64,000 bases of DNA from Arthrobacter sp. fls2-241-R2A-200 (GTDB lineage: Bacteria; Actinomycetota; Actinomycetes; Actinomycetales; Micrococcaceae). Shown piece after piece: positions 8,074 through 16,916 of the stretch. Each line of letters opens with the position of its first letter. The first letter of the stretch is position 1. The stretch is from assembly GCF_030209745.1 (NCBI RefSeq), contig NZ_JARVRJ010000017.1, forward strand, positions 124,001-188,000. Direction: 5' to 3'. A program made the position numbers and the translations under genes. Below the pieces are notes generated by a model. The model searched no databases. It saw only the letters and a program-made list of their open reading frames with translations, and was not told where the DNA came from.

Positions 8074-9734
8074 GCGTTATGGATTCTACTGACGTCCACC
8101 TAGGCCTCTATAACCTGGTAAGTGGTTCATTTGGCCAAGAGATCTCCTATGGTCTGCCAAAGTCCCCGAGAGAACTTCCGTCAGTGGGTGTGATCCTGGA
8201 TGAGTTCTCAACACAGTGCTTCTCACCGGAAGCCCGTCTGTGGCCGATTTCTACACGCGACTTTACTGAGGCGTTGGATAGACTTCGTCCCGAGGTTATG
8301 CTGATTGAGTCCGCATGGAATGGTAATGATGGTGACTGGGCTTACCATATCACTGGCCCCAATGGTCCAAGGCCAGCGTTCTACTCACTGATCCAGGCTT
8401 GTCGGTCAAGGGGAATACCTACGGTTTTCTGGAACAAAGAAGACCCGCCCCATTTCGATGAGTTTTTGCCCGCGGCCAAGGAATTTGATGTGATTCTCAC
8501 ATCTGAAGAATCGCTTATTCCTGCTTATTCTGGTGCAGCCGGCCATGAGAATGTCGCGACTCTTCCGTTTGCGGCGCAGCCACGAATTCACCGACCACTG
8601 CGCGATCCTCAATCAAGAGTTGGTAATGTCGCGTTCGCAGGCCAGTACTTTGCCCATAAGTTCCCTGAGCGGCGCGACCAGATGAGTCTCCTGTTCCCTC
8701 CGTCGGCGGAACTGGGTCTGTCGATCTACTCCCGCGCTCTTGGCGGCGATCCAAATTACGCATTTCCTGAGCCCTACGCTGAATTTGTGGTAGGCTCCCT
8801 GCCTTATGAAGCAATGATTCGCGCCTATGGCCACCATAAAGTTTTTCTAAACGTAAATTCGGTGCCTCAGTCTAAGAGCATGTGTGCCCGACGCATATTT
8901 GAACTGAGTAGCAGTAAAACAGCAGTCGTCAGTGTTGAGTCCGAGGCCATCTCGGGTGCTTACGCGTCTGATGAGGTGTTTACGGTAAGTACACAACCGG
9001 AGGCTAAAGAAGTGATCGGACGCCTTGTGCGGGACGATCTATTCCGTGAACGCGCGACTCATAGGGCTTGGCGCCGTACACTCAAGCAGCATACCTACGC
9101 CCATAGGATGCAGCAGATTTACTCCATCGCGGGCCTTCAATGGAATGTGCCTGAGGATAGCGTCACGGCTTTGCTGGTGGCGTCCTCATTGCCTGCTTTG
9201 GATCGACTCATCAGTCAAGCAAGAGAGCAAGCGGTCGAACTAGAAGACTTGGTGGTCGTCGCTCCAGCCGGACCTGAGGCTTCCGAGATTCGTGCCCTGT
9301 TGAAGCGACGGGGACTTGCTGACACCATTACGGTATTGCGGTCATCCGGCGATATCGATGGGTATCGACCCGCGTCCCAATTCGTCGTCGTCTTTTCCGA
9401 GGCGTTTGATTATGCTCCGAATTACGTCGGGGATCTCAGACTGTACACGCTTCATGACAGTAAGCTCCGCGTTACGGGTAAAGCGATCACAGCAAGTTCC
9501 CATAAACCAGACACGGCCTACCTGGGAAATACTTGGCCTGAAGATACAGAACGTTTGAGTATACTCGCGGGCGCCTGGATTGCTCCATCGTCCTCCGCTC
9601 ACTGGAAGGCTCTCTTGAAGCATGAAGTGGCTGCCCCCGGGTCGATGTTCGAGTCTTGTGATTTGATGTCGGTCGCTGACCGATTCAACGTTCGCAAGGT
9701 TTCTTCCAGTTCAGACCCGTCGTGGACGGTTTAG
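8070..9734 (+). CDS. CgeB-like glycosyltransferase, paralogue of the 2790 gene, with degenerate GT2-like tail
   Basis: 554 aa. The N-terminal ~360 residues repeat the motifs of the gene at 2790: VFWNKEDPPHFDEFLPAAKE, FAGQYFAHKFPERR, ALGGDPNYAFPEPY, KVFLNVNSV, SMCARRIFEL. This implies duplication within the locus. The C-terminal ~180 residues align in order with the GT2-like domain of the paralogue, but the acidic KMDDDDYYGPSYL site is replaced by VFSEAFDYAPNYV, so the metal-binding aspartates are mostly gone and that half is probably inactive. The start is GTG overlapping the previous stop; an ATG nine bases later (8079) is an alternative with better spacing to GGAG at 8064. Confidence 0.78.
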   Translation: MSVMDSTDVHLGLYNLVSGSFGQEISYGLPKSPRELPSVGVILDEFSTQCFSPEARLWPISTRDFTEALDRLRPEVMLIESAWNGNDGDWAYHITGPNGPRPAFYSLIQACRSRGIPTVFWNKEDPPHFDEFLPAAKEFDVILTSEESLIPAYSGAAGHENVATLPFAAQPRIHRPLRDPQSRVGNVAFAGQYFAHKFPERRDQMSLLFPPSAELGLSIYSRALGGDPNYAFPEPYAEFVVGSLPYEAMIRAYGHHKVFLNVNSVPQSKSMCARRIFELSSSKTAVVSVESEAISGAYASDEVFTVSTQPEAKEVIGRLVRDDLFRERATHRAWRRTLKQHTYAHRMQQIYSIAGLQWNVPEDSVTALLVASSLPALDRLISQAREQAVELEDLVVVAPAGPEASEIRALLKRRGLADTITVLRSSGDIDGYRPASQFVVVFSEAFDYAPNYVGDLRLYTLHDSKLRVTGKAITASSHKPDTAYLGNTWPEDTERLSILAGAWIAPSSSAHWKALLKHEVAAPGSMFESCDLMSVADRFNVRKVSSSSDPSWTV

Positions 9735-9743
9735 GGGATCATC

Positions 9744-12296
9744 ATGAGAATAGCTTTGTTTGATGGCATAGTCGAAACCCATGTTGCCAGCTCCCTTGAG
9801 CGGGCTCTGGTTGCCGCTGGCCACAGCGTACTGAACACAGGAAAGGTCGGCCACGGGTACAAATTTGCTACGGGGCCGGGCCAGTTGCATGTTTTGAATA
9901 CGACCCTGGACAAGGTTATCGACTTTCGTCCTGACGTTATCTTCGTATTCAGACCCGCGAGCCTGCCTATGCCGTTGCTTGAGAGAGCAAAACGGACCGG
10001 AGCGCGGCTAGTCGCTTGGCTTTCCGACGACCCAGTTTTGTGGGACCTCTCATACGGGCCTGTCGTTGAGAGCTACGATGTGGTTCTTCACTGCGGCACG
10101 GCTAGGGTCCTGGAGTTCTACGAGTCCATGTTTGGACGCCCTACAGGCGTAAACTTCCCCTTCTGGACGGACCAAACTGCTTTTCCTTACGTGTTTGGCT
10201 CACAGCCGCGAGAGTCTGACGCGATTTTTCTCGGTAATGTCCACGATGAGGTGCGCCGTACGAGGTACTTCGATCTGGGTTCCCTCACATCGAGTATCCG
10301 CATTCACGGCAATGTTGGGCGAGATTACTACCACATCGGTGGCGGATTTCTGGATAGCGATCAGGAAGTGGTTGAGGCTGGAGCCAGAACTGGCCTGGCG
10401 ATAAACATCCCACAGTACTTCCGAGACCATCAAGGCCTGGAAACGTGGTTTGAGGGTCTCGATAAGCTGGGCTTCTTCCAGTATCCAAGCCGCGTTATCC
10501 AGTATGCCGCGATGGGTATCCCCATCGTGTCGGTTGTACCCGATGCGCATGACCTGGCTTCGTTCCCGGAGATTGTTTGTGTTGACTCGATTACTCAAGT
10601 TGATGCTACTGTTCAGTCCTTGCTCGCCTCCGGATCGCTCGAGAGCCTAAGCCGCTCCACGCACGACCGTTTCCTTCGTAACTATTCGGCCGCCTCTCGT
10701 GTAATGGCGCTTGAATCGGTCCTTTCTGACGATTCATGGACAACCTTGAACGCCACCGAGCGGAGTCTGTGGTTCACCCAATTCGACGCACTGCAGGCTG
10801 GCCGCGAGGACCATGAGCCGGTTCGACCGGGGGACAAAATAATTCCCCGCGAACGCGTCGAGGTAAGCCCCACTGTCAAAGCTCGTTCTATCGCGGTACT
10901 TGGCGTTGGATTCAGACGAGTGACATCGACGTCTTCTGTCGCCATGCGTGCGCTGCGCACACTGGGGCACACCGTGGAAGCTTTGGATCTTGCCCAGTAC
11001 AAGAACGTCTTAGTCCCGGACCCCAATGGCGAGTTTAAGTTCGTAATCAATGCCTCCAAGTTTGTTCAGTCGGTCGATGAGCTGCCAAACCTCTTGATTA
11101 TTTCGGGACTCGACTGCGGTATCACCCAAGCAGGACGTGACCACCTGGCCGACAGAGGCGTGCGAGTGGCAGTTATCGGCGCGGAGTATGCCAACGGTGG
11201 GGAGAAGGTCAAACGTCTCGCCTCCAGAGTCGACTACCTCGGGCTATTGAACGAAACCGTCGCGGACGGGTTGGTAGGGGACGGCTTCGAAACCGTAGAA
11301 CATCTGCCCCATCTCGCAGATCGTTCATTCCGCATAGCGACGGATCGAGTGAGAGAGCGACGACAGCGAGTGGTGGTGGCAGGCAAACGCAGGCTACATT
11401 TCTCCAAGCAGGCTGCTGCTTTCCGTGACGTTGCCGACTGGCCTTCACTTGAACTCTTTTTCGAAGAATCACCTGAGGAATTCGGTGATCTCCAATCACT
11501 GGCCGAAGCTCTTAAGTCCACCGTCGTCCTTGCCCCGTTCGATGCGAGCGTACCGGGCCCTCTTCCCTCAGAAGCGCTGCCGTTTGCATTGGCTTCAGGA
11601 GCCTTGGTGGTCGTACCCCGTGGTGTGGGGACCATGAATATCTGCCCTGCTGGTGTTGCTTCCATCTCTGTTCGGGAAAGAGGTGAGCTCGCAATGAAGC
11701 TTGCCAGGCTTTCCTCTTCTAAAGCGAACACTTCTAGAATTCTGGCTGCGGCCCGCGAGATGGTTTCTGGACCATTGAACGCAGAACGACGCTTTGAGAG
11801 CCTTGTAGATAGGGTGTTCCCCGAGAAAGCGTCACAAGTAACACAGGATCAATCGTCCGTCTCTTTGGTGGGCAGCGCCGAAGACGGTGGCGGCTGCGTT
11901 CTAGGTCATCACCGACGTTCCATCACAATCACCCATGACCAGATTCCAGGTAAAGGAACGGACTTGGTAGTGACAATTAACCACGGCGTTAGCTTGGAGT
12001 CAGCCGGCATGTACAAACTGGTGGTCAACGTGGGCGGATCAGCCGCATACATGGAGGTACTCAGGCAGTCGCCGGTCACTCGTAATGTGCGAATCCATGT
12101 TCCAAGAAGTCAGAGTGCTCCCGAGGTTACCATCGCTATCGTTGCTGCTTCAAAGTCTTTGAAAATTCGGCCCATGGCGTTTCCTACTGCGGAAATCATG
12201 GACTTGGGTTGGGCGGACTCGCTTGAAAATGTCAATGCCCTAGTGGCCGTATCGAACTCAGCCTGGGGTTCTGGCTATGGGTCCACAGCGCAATAA
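9744..12296 (+). CDS. Large multi-domain CgeB-like glycosyltransferase
   Basis: 850 aa, start ATG with GGGGA about six bases upstream. Residues ~1-330 form a CgeB-type GT-B unit: RLVAWLSDDPVLWDLSYGP, AIFLGNVHDEVRR, NIPQYFRDHQGLETWF, FQYPSRVIQYAAMGIPIVSV. Residues ~375-680 look like a second, more divergent GT-B unit: SIAVLGVGFRRVTSTSSVAM, LLIISGLDCG, LPFALASGALVVVPRGVGT. The last ~150 residues are beta-rich (ITITHDQIPGKGTDLVVTIN, MYKLVVNVGGSAAYMEVL) and could be a carbohydrate-binding or partner-docking module. No signal peptide or membrane helix. The gene ends the plus-strand polysaccharide run and is followed by a strong hairpin. Function beyond glycosyl transfer is inference. Confidence 0.72.
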   Translation: MRIALFDGIVETHVASSLERALVAAGHSVLNTGKVGHGYKFATGPGQLHVLNTTLDKVIDFRPDVIFVFRPASLPMPLLERAKRTGARLVAWLSDDPVLWDLSYGPVVESYDVVLHCGTARVLEFYESMFGRPTGVNFPFWTDQTAFPYVFGSQPRESDAIFLGNVHDEVRRTRYFDLGSLTSSIRIHGNVGRDYYHIGGGFLDSDQEVVEAGARTGLAINIPQYFRDHQGLETWFEGLDKLGFFQYPSRVIQYAAMGIPIVSVVPDAHDLASFPEIVCVDSITQVDATVQSLLASGSLESLSRSTHDRFLRNYSAASRVMALESVLSDDSWTTLNATERSLWFTQFDALQAGREDHEPVRPGDKIIPRERVEVSPTVKARSIAVLGVGFRRVTSTSSVAMRALRTLGHTVEALDLAQYKNVLVPDPNGEFKFVINASKFVQSVDELPNLLIISGLDCGITQAGRDHLADRGVRVAVIGAEYANGGEKVKRLASRVDYLGLLNETVADGLVGDGFETVEHLPHLADRSFRIATDRVRERRQRVVVAGKRRLHFSKQAAAFRDVADWPSLELFFEESPEEFGDLQSLAEALKSTVVLAPFDASVPGPLPSEALPFALASGALVVVPRGVGTMNICPAGVASISVRERGELAMKLARLSSSKANTSRILAAAREMVSGPLNAERRFESLVDRVFPEKASQVTQDQSSVSLVGSAEDGGGCVLGHHRRSITITHDQIPGKGTDLVVTINHGVSLESAGMYKLVVNVGGSAAYMEVLRQSPVTRNVRIHVPRSQSAPEVTIAIVAASKSLKIRPMAFPTAEIMDLGWADSLENVNALVAVSNSAWGSGYGSTAQ

Positions 12297-12322
12297 ATAG
12301 ACAAGATTTCCGGCCCAAAACA

Positions 12323-12355
12323 GCGCCTTCTGCATTTGCAGGAGGCGCCGTTTTT
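12323..12355. terminator. Bidirectional rho-independent terminator between convergent genes
   Basis: An 11-bp stem (12323-12333 with 12338-12348, one G-T wobble) and ATTT loop is followed by T5 at 12351-12355 on the plus strand and preceded by an A run that gives T4 on the minus strand. It sits between the 850-aa glycosyltransferase and the convergent secreted-protein gene, whose stop codon overlaps the T tract. Confidence 0.85.
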
Positions 12356-14007
12356 CAGCCGCGATCCGAGTAGAATGCGTCGTTCGTCGCCCCCCAGCCG
12401 TTTGTCACGTTAATCATGTAATACTTCCCAATACCAAGCGACGTATCACCGATATTTGCTGTGACCGACTCCAGCCGCGGATTTTGTCCCACGTCGGTAC
12501 CGTAGTTCGGGTTGTAACTTGTGGCCGTGACTGTCTTTTCGTAGTTCCGGCCGTTTGAATCAGTCCACTTCACGGTGACCGTGCCACCACTCAAGTTCTG
12601 TCCCGTGACGAGTACACCGCCCTCTCCATAGAATATGGAGTCGGTGATAATCGGTGTTGTATTGCCAGATTTCAGACGTTGGGATAGCGGCCCCCACGTT
12701 CCTTGGCACGTGTAGAATCCGTCCCACATGTACGAAATGACCTTCATCGGGGAGTTACCGACTTGCTGCAACTGCCGGTCGATTCTGGCTTTAGTGGTCT
12801 GGCCGCGCGAATTGTTATCACACGGATTCTGGCTTGTTGCTGGGGCCATGCCCTCGATATTGGCCCATAGCTGTACACCTGTGCCATCTACTCCGTCAGC
12901 TGCAGCCTCGAAGTAGTCGCGGACTGGTGCCTGGTACTTACTTCCCCATGAGCCGCTTCCCACGATAGCTGCCGAATACGGATCGACGGGATTGTTGGCT
13001 TCATTACCGAAGAATGCGCCAGATTTTCCGGTTCCCATTCCGTCTTGAATTGCTATTGCCAGGCTATTGTTCCCTGCAGTGAGTGCTATCTTTTCAGCCC
13101 CGTTGCGAACTTGAGTGGTTGTGAGCCCCACAGTCTTCCTGCCGTCCAAATAGGGGCTCACCAGCGCTCCGCGAGTAGGGTGAATCTTCGCAATCGCTTG
13201 GTTCATGATCCGGTAGAGATTCAGGATGGGGTCAAATGTGGCGCCATCGGTCACGGGCATTTCGTACGACAAGTAGAAGCCAGCGAGCCCAGGCAAGTTG
13301 GTGGCCTTGGCCTGATATCGCAAGAAGCGGTCCGTGAACTGAGTAAAGGCTGGAAGGTAGGTGACGTCCGGAAGATACCCGTAATCAGTGCGGGCCACAG
13401 GCATTGGCATGCCTGCGTAGTACTTCATACCCAAAGAGGTAGCTGTTTTGGCCAAGGACACGTTGAGGCCTGATGTCCCCGCAGCACTTGCGCCGGTTAC
13501 CACAACGACGTCGTAAACTCCATTAGCCGACGTGCAACTGCTGCCCTGGTTGGGGAGGACAAACACTGTGAACGGCGTGCCGGCTCCGGTGAGAGAAATA
13601 TCGCGGGGGCAGACTTGTGAAGGGGTCCCCCAAAGTGAGTTGTCTGAATACGTAAAATAACGGTTGACTTTTAGGCCGACTGTTGCTGCCTGTGCACAAT
13701 TTACCCCGCCGACCTTGCAGTCAATAGGGATATCATTCAAGGTCGCCGGTTTAATGCGCGAGCCGAATGTGATGACGGTATCGCCGCCAACCGCCTTGAT
13801 ATCGGACAGTTTTTGAAGGTTCGCTGCGTCGCTCGTACTTCCGAAAATGAAGTAGCCACTAATGGGGTAAACAGGGGCGATCGCAGCATTTGCGGCGGGT
13901 GAGGAGAGTGTTCCCATGACTAAGGCAAATGCTGCCAAAAGGGTGGCGGTCAGATGCCGTGCACTGACGGTGGGGTAGCTGGACGTCTTAGAGCTGAACT
14001 TTGCCAC
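12355..14007 (-). CDS. Secreted DUF4434-like (TIM-barrel, putative glycoside hydrolase) protein
   Basis: 550 aa with a Sec signal peptide: basic start, hydrophobic TLLAAFALVMGTL, cleavage near PAANA-A at ~41. The mature part has ISGYFIFGS, GGDTVITFGSR, MKYYAGMPMP, LAGFYLSYEMPV and MKVISYMWDGFYT, a strand-by-strand pattern resembling DUF4434 barrels related to glycoside hydrolases. Possible acidic catalytic residues are the Glu in YLSYEMP and Asp in MWDGF; this is inference. Two Cys pairs may form disulfides. The last ~110 residues (PIITDSIFYGEGGVLVTGQN) look like an Ig/IPT-type beta domain. It may trim or modify the polymer made by the convergent operon. It ends at a shared terminator. Confidence 0.7.
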   Translation of the reverse strand: MAKFSSKTSSYPTVSARHLTATLLAAFALVMGTLSSPAANAAIAPVYPISGYFIFGSTSDAANLQKLSDIKAVGGDTVITFGSRIKPATLNDIPIDCKVGGVNCAQAATVGLKVNRYFTYSDNSLWGTPSQVCPRDISLTGAGTPFTVFVLPNQGSSCTSANGVYDVVVVTGASAAGTSGLNVSLAKTATSLGMKYYAGMPMPVARTDYGYLPDVTYLPAFTQFTDRFLRYQAKATNLPGLAGFYLSYEMPVTDGATFDPILNLYRIMNQAIAKIHPTRGALVSPYLDGRKTVGLTTTQVRNGAEKIALTAGNNSLAIAIQDGMGTGKSGAFFGNEANNPVDPYSAAIVGSGSWGSKYQAPVRDYFEAAADGVDGTGVQLWANIEGMAPATSQNPCDNNSRGQTTKARIDRQLQQVGNSPMKVISYMWDGFYTCQGTWGPLSQRLKSGNTTPIITDSIFYGEGGVLVTGQNLSGGTVTVKWTDSNGRNYEKTVTATSYNPNYGTDVGQNPRLESVTANIGDTSLGIGKYYMINVTNGWGATNDAFYSDRG

Positions 14008-14057
14008 GGCGGATCCTTGGGCTCGTAGGGTGAGACCATGGACCTATGGACAAAGAA

Positions 14058-14075
14058 TGGCGCCCTAAGGCGCCA
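14058..14075 (-). terminator. Short perfect hairpin downstream of wecB
   Basis: TGGCGCC (14058-14064) and GGCGCCA (14069-14075) form a 7-bp stem with a 4-base loop, in the 155-bp gap between wecB and the secreted-protein gene, both on the minus strand. The following minus-strand sequence ATTCTTTG is only weakly T-rich, so termination is plausible rather than certain. Confidence 0.45.
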
Positions 14076-14162
14076 AACTCAATAACTTGACACTAACTTT
14101 CAAGAGGCAACAAACGCGGTTGACGGGCCGACTTCAGCATGACAGGACTATGGCATTAGCTG

Positions 14163-15323
14163 TCAGCGCTGGACCGAGACGGTCACACCAAATTCGTCGA
14201 TCCTTTGCCCTACTCCCAGAAGTTCGGCAATGGCGGCAACCGTGCGCTCAGAAGCCCGGCCATCTCCATAGGGGTTGACTGCGTTCGCCATGGCGTTGAA
14301 GTGGTCGGCATCGTTGAGAAGGCTGTCCACCTGAGAAACGATTCGCTCTTCGTCAGTGCCAATGAGTGTGACCGTGCCGGCCACGACCGCTTCAGGTCGT
14401 TCGGTGTTATCACGCATGACGAGAACCGGCTTGCCCAAGCTGGGCGCCTCTTCTTGGACGCCGCCCGAATCAGTGAGAACAATGTGTGCAAGGGACAGCA
14501 TTCGTGTGAACTCCCCGTACGCCAAGGGTTCCGTCACGATGACATTCGGCTTACCGTCGATAGCAGGCAAGACTGCCTCTCTGACAACTGGGTTTTTGTG
14601 AGCAGGCAGTACGATTACGAGATCGGGTTCGGCGTCAGCGATGCGGGCCAAGGCGCGACCAACGCCGCGCATGGCATCGCCTTGATTTTCGCGACGGTGC
14701 GTGGTGACGAGAAGAATTTTACGGCCGCTGGCGGCTAATTCCTCAAGCTGCGGGTCCGTGAAGGGAATCTTCTTGTCGACGGTTGTGAATAGCGCATCGA
14801 TAACAGAGTTCCCGGTGACTACTATGTCTTTTGCGGGGATGCCTTCAGCAAGGAGATTCGCGCGGCTCGTAGTTGTGGGCGCCAGGTGAAGGGTGGTGAT
14901 CTGGCTTGTGATTTTACGGTTTGCCTCTTCTGGGAAAGGCGAAAGAAGATTACCGCTCCGGAGACCTGCCTCAACGTGAACGACTGGAATGCCATGGTAA
15001 AACGCCGCGATGGCTCCGGCCGTAGAGGTGGTCGTGTCCCCTTGCACGATGACAGCGTCGGGCTTGTTCACCGCAAAGAGCTTGTCCAGTCCAGTCATCG
15101 TTCGGGTCATGATGTCCGTGAGAGACTGCCCTGGCTGGAGGATGTCCAAGTCGTGGTCCGGGGTAATGCCGAAGAGTTCGTTTACTTGGTCCAGCATTTC
15201 CCTATGCTGCCCGGTAACTGTCACGATGCAATCGAACTCGTCGGATTCGTGCAGGGCATGGACTATGGGAGCCATCTTAATGGCCTCCGGCCGGGTACCG
15301 AAAATAGGCATAATGCTGGGCAC
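14163..15323 (-). CDS. wecB: UDP-N-acetylglucosamine 2-epimerase (non-hydrolysing)
   Basis: Interconverts UDP-GlcNAc and UDP-ManNAc. Family motifs are all present: FGTRPEAIKMAPI at the N-terminus, VQGDTTST, HVEAGLRSGNLLSPFPEEAN, LVTTHRRENQG, LTDSGGVQEEAPSLGKPVL and RDNTERPEAV. Length (386 aa) is standard for the GT-B-fold epimerase. The start is GTG at 15323 with GGGGG about seven bases upstream. The product feeds the WecC dehydrogenase at 4721 to make UDP-ManNAcA. Being on the opposite strand from wecC, it is probably controlled separately, perhaps because UDP-ManNAc also serves other wall polymers. Confidence 0.95.
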   Translation of the reverse strand: MPSIMPIFGTRPEAIKMAPIVHALHESDEFDCIVTVTGQHREMLDQVNELFGITPDHDLDILQPGQSLTDIMTRTMTGLDKLFAVNKPDAVIVQGDTTTSTAGAIAAFYHGIPVVHVEAGLRSGNLLSPFPEEANRKITSQITTLHLAPTTTSRANLLAEGIPAKDIVVTGNSVIDALFTTVDKKIPFTDPQLEELAASGRKILLVTTHRRENQGDAMRGVGRALARIADAEPDLVIVLPAHKNPVVREAVLPAIDGKPNVIVTEPLAYGEFTRMLSLAHIVLTDSGGVQEEAPSLGKPVLVMRDNTERPEAVVAGTVTLIGTDEERIVSQVDSLLNDADHFNAMANAVNPYGDGRASERTVAAIAELLGVGQRIDEFGVTVSVQR

Positions 15324-15427
15324 GTTTTTCCCCCAAAATGAGCGATCCTGCGACAGAAAGAGACCACCCCATCATATCGGAGCAATGCGCTAGGCCGGAA
15401 TTGGCGCGATGAGACTGCCCAGGGGTG

Positions 15428-15691
15428 CTAGCCAGCGACTATTAGGGCAAAGAGCAAAACGGGGACAGCCAGGGCTACGGCGACAACTACTATGAGCGCC
15501 ACTTGGCGTTTGAACTCGTGGGAGCCGAACGATTGTGGAGTGCGACTTTGCGCGACGGGAGACGGACGATTCATACGCTCGGGCCGCAGTGACGGGCGCC
15601 TTGAAACCTGGGCTGACATAGTTCGAGAGCCAAACCGGCGGCGCCGAAAATGCCGGCCGGCCGGACGCAGTTGTAGGGGCGTCGGATCCAC
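15428..15691 (-). CDS. Small tail-anchored hypothetical membrane protein
   Basis: 87 aa: a basic, Pro/Arg-rich N-terminus and a single C-terminal hydrophobic helix (RQVALIVVVAVALAVPVLLF) ending four residues later, so N-in tail-anchor topology is likely. The GTG at 15691 has a strong GGGAGGGG ribosome site six bases upstream; internal ATGs at 15619 and 15574 would give shorter forms with weaker sites. No recognised family. It lies between wecB and the YdcF-like gene on the same strand. Confidence 0.55.
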   Translation of the reverse strand: MDPTPLQLRPAGRHFRRRRFGSRTMSAQVSRRPSLRPERMNRPSPVAQSRTPQSFGSHEFKRQVALIVVVAVALAVPVLLFALIVAG

Positions 15692-15752
15692 GGTTTGCCC
15701 CTCCCAATTCAGGTCGAAAGGCGAGATGCCTTCGACGGCCTATCCCTCTACC

Positions 15753-16325
15753 TTACTGAGTAGAGCACTCCGGCCGCACCCACGTGTCCAACAACCCGCC
15801 GGTTTCCACTACGAACCTGTCCAGCCACGCGGCCGGGGAGAGATCGGGTTCAGAACCAACCATTTGGACCTCGACGGCGGTGCACTGCCGGATCAGGGTC
15901 CCGGCGCGGATGACGTGATAGTCAGAGGTGACAGCGGTGATCGATTTCCAGCCATGTTCCTTGATCAGCGCAGCCAAGGCATCGGCTTCGCCCCTGGTAT
16001 TGAGCGGCTGCGGACGGAAACAAATCAAGCCGGGCTGGCCTTGCTCATCGTTACAGAGTTCGTCGCTTTCAGCGTTTCCTGAAAGGCCTGTGGTGGAGAC
16101 AACCAGGACGGGGATGGCAAGTTGGCTTTGGAGCTGCTGGGCGGCCGGCAGGCGCTCCCTGCTGAGGCCGCCGAGCACCACGATCGCGTCGGTGTGGTGC
16201 GGAGGGGCCTGGGGAGGGTTGTAGAAGAACTGGATTGACGCGATCAGCCAGAGCACAGGCACCAGGAAGATGCATACTGCTGCGATGCTGAGCCCACGCG
16301 CGGAGGAGGCGGTCTTGATGGGCAT
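15753..16325 (-). CDS. YdcF/SanA-like DUF218 membrane-anchored protein
   Basis: 190 aa with an N-terminal signal-anchor helix (SIAAVCIFLVPVLWLIASIQ) and an extracytoplasmic DUF218 domain: DAIVVLGGLSRERLPAAQQL, IPVLVVSTTG, LNTRGEADALAALIKEHGW, ITAVTSDYHVIRAGTLIRQ. DUF218 proteins are linked to envelope integrity and lipid-linked sugar metabolism, but their reaction is mostly unassigned. Four cysteines in the exported part could form disulfides. It is expressed away from the Lrp gene, 60 bp downstream of that gene's stop on the same strand. Confidence 0.85.
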   Translation of the reverse strand: MPIKTASSARGLSIAAVCIFLVPVLWLIASIQFFYNPPQAPPHHTDAIVVLGGLSRERLPAAQQLQSQLAIPVLVVSTTGLSGNAESDELCNDEQGQPGLICFRPQPLNTRGEADALAALIKEHGWKSITAVTSDYHVIRAGTLIRQCTAVEVQMVGSEPDLSPAAWLDRFVVETGGLLDTWVRPECSTQ

Positions 16326-16386
16326 GGGGCCAGTCTAAGGTTCCTCAATGTGGGTTCACCTCCAGCTTGTGACTGCCCGCTTGCCG

Positions 16387-16863
16387 CTACCGGGTGTCAA
16401 CATCCTCAAAAACAAGGAAAGTCTGGGTATCCAGAACCCCGTCCATGGACTGCAATTGGTCGAATATCACACGTCGAAGGTGAATATTGTCCGTGGCGCG
16501 GACCAGGAGAATGACGTCGAAGTCGCCACCTACCAGCGCGATGTGGTGGATCTCCGGGATGGCCCTGAGCTGTTCTTTGAGTTCCCGCCAAGAGTGCTGC
16601 TGAACTTTCAACGTCACGTAGGCCGAGGACCGCAGCCCTGCTTTGATGGGATCCACCAGGGCGGTGAACTTGGTCAGGACCCCTTCGCCCGTGAGCCGGG
16701 CAATGCGCGTATAGGCGTGGGCCCGGCTGATGTGGACGTTTTCAGCAACCTGGGTGATGGACATGCGTCCGTCCGCCGTCAGCTCCCGGATGATGTCCCG
16801 ATCCACCGTGTCCAGTGGTACGGCGCCTTGCTCTGCTTCGGCCTCACTCACGGCTGCCTCCAA
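16387..16863 (-). CDS. Lrp/AsnC family transcriptional regulator (probable bkd regulator)
   Basis: 158 aa: N-terminal winged helix (DTVDRDIIRELTADGRMSI, VAENVHISRAHAYTRIARLT) and a C-terminal RAM/AsnC ligand-binding domain (ALVGGDFDVILLVRATD). It diverges from the 2-oxo acid dehydrogenase operon with a 160-bp shared promoter region, the arrangement expected for a local regulator sensing a branched-chain amino acid or keto acid. Regulation of that operon is inferred from position only. Confidence 0.9.
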   Translation of the reverse strand: MEAAVSEAEAEQGAVPLDTVDRDIIRELTADGRMSITQVAENVHISRAHAYTRIARLTGEGVLTKFTALVDPIKAGLRSSAYVTLKVQQHSWRELKEQLRAIPEIHHIALVGGDFDVILLVRATDNIHLRRVIFDQLQSMDGVLDTQTFLVFEDVDTR

Positions 16864-16916
16864 TTCGTCTACAGCTCAGGCGCGTTACCCAGCTCACAAA
16901 CACAATTCGTCTTTCA

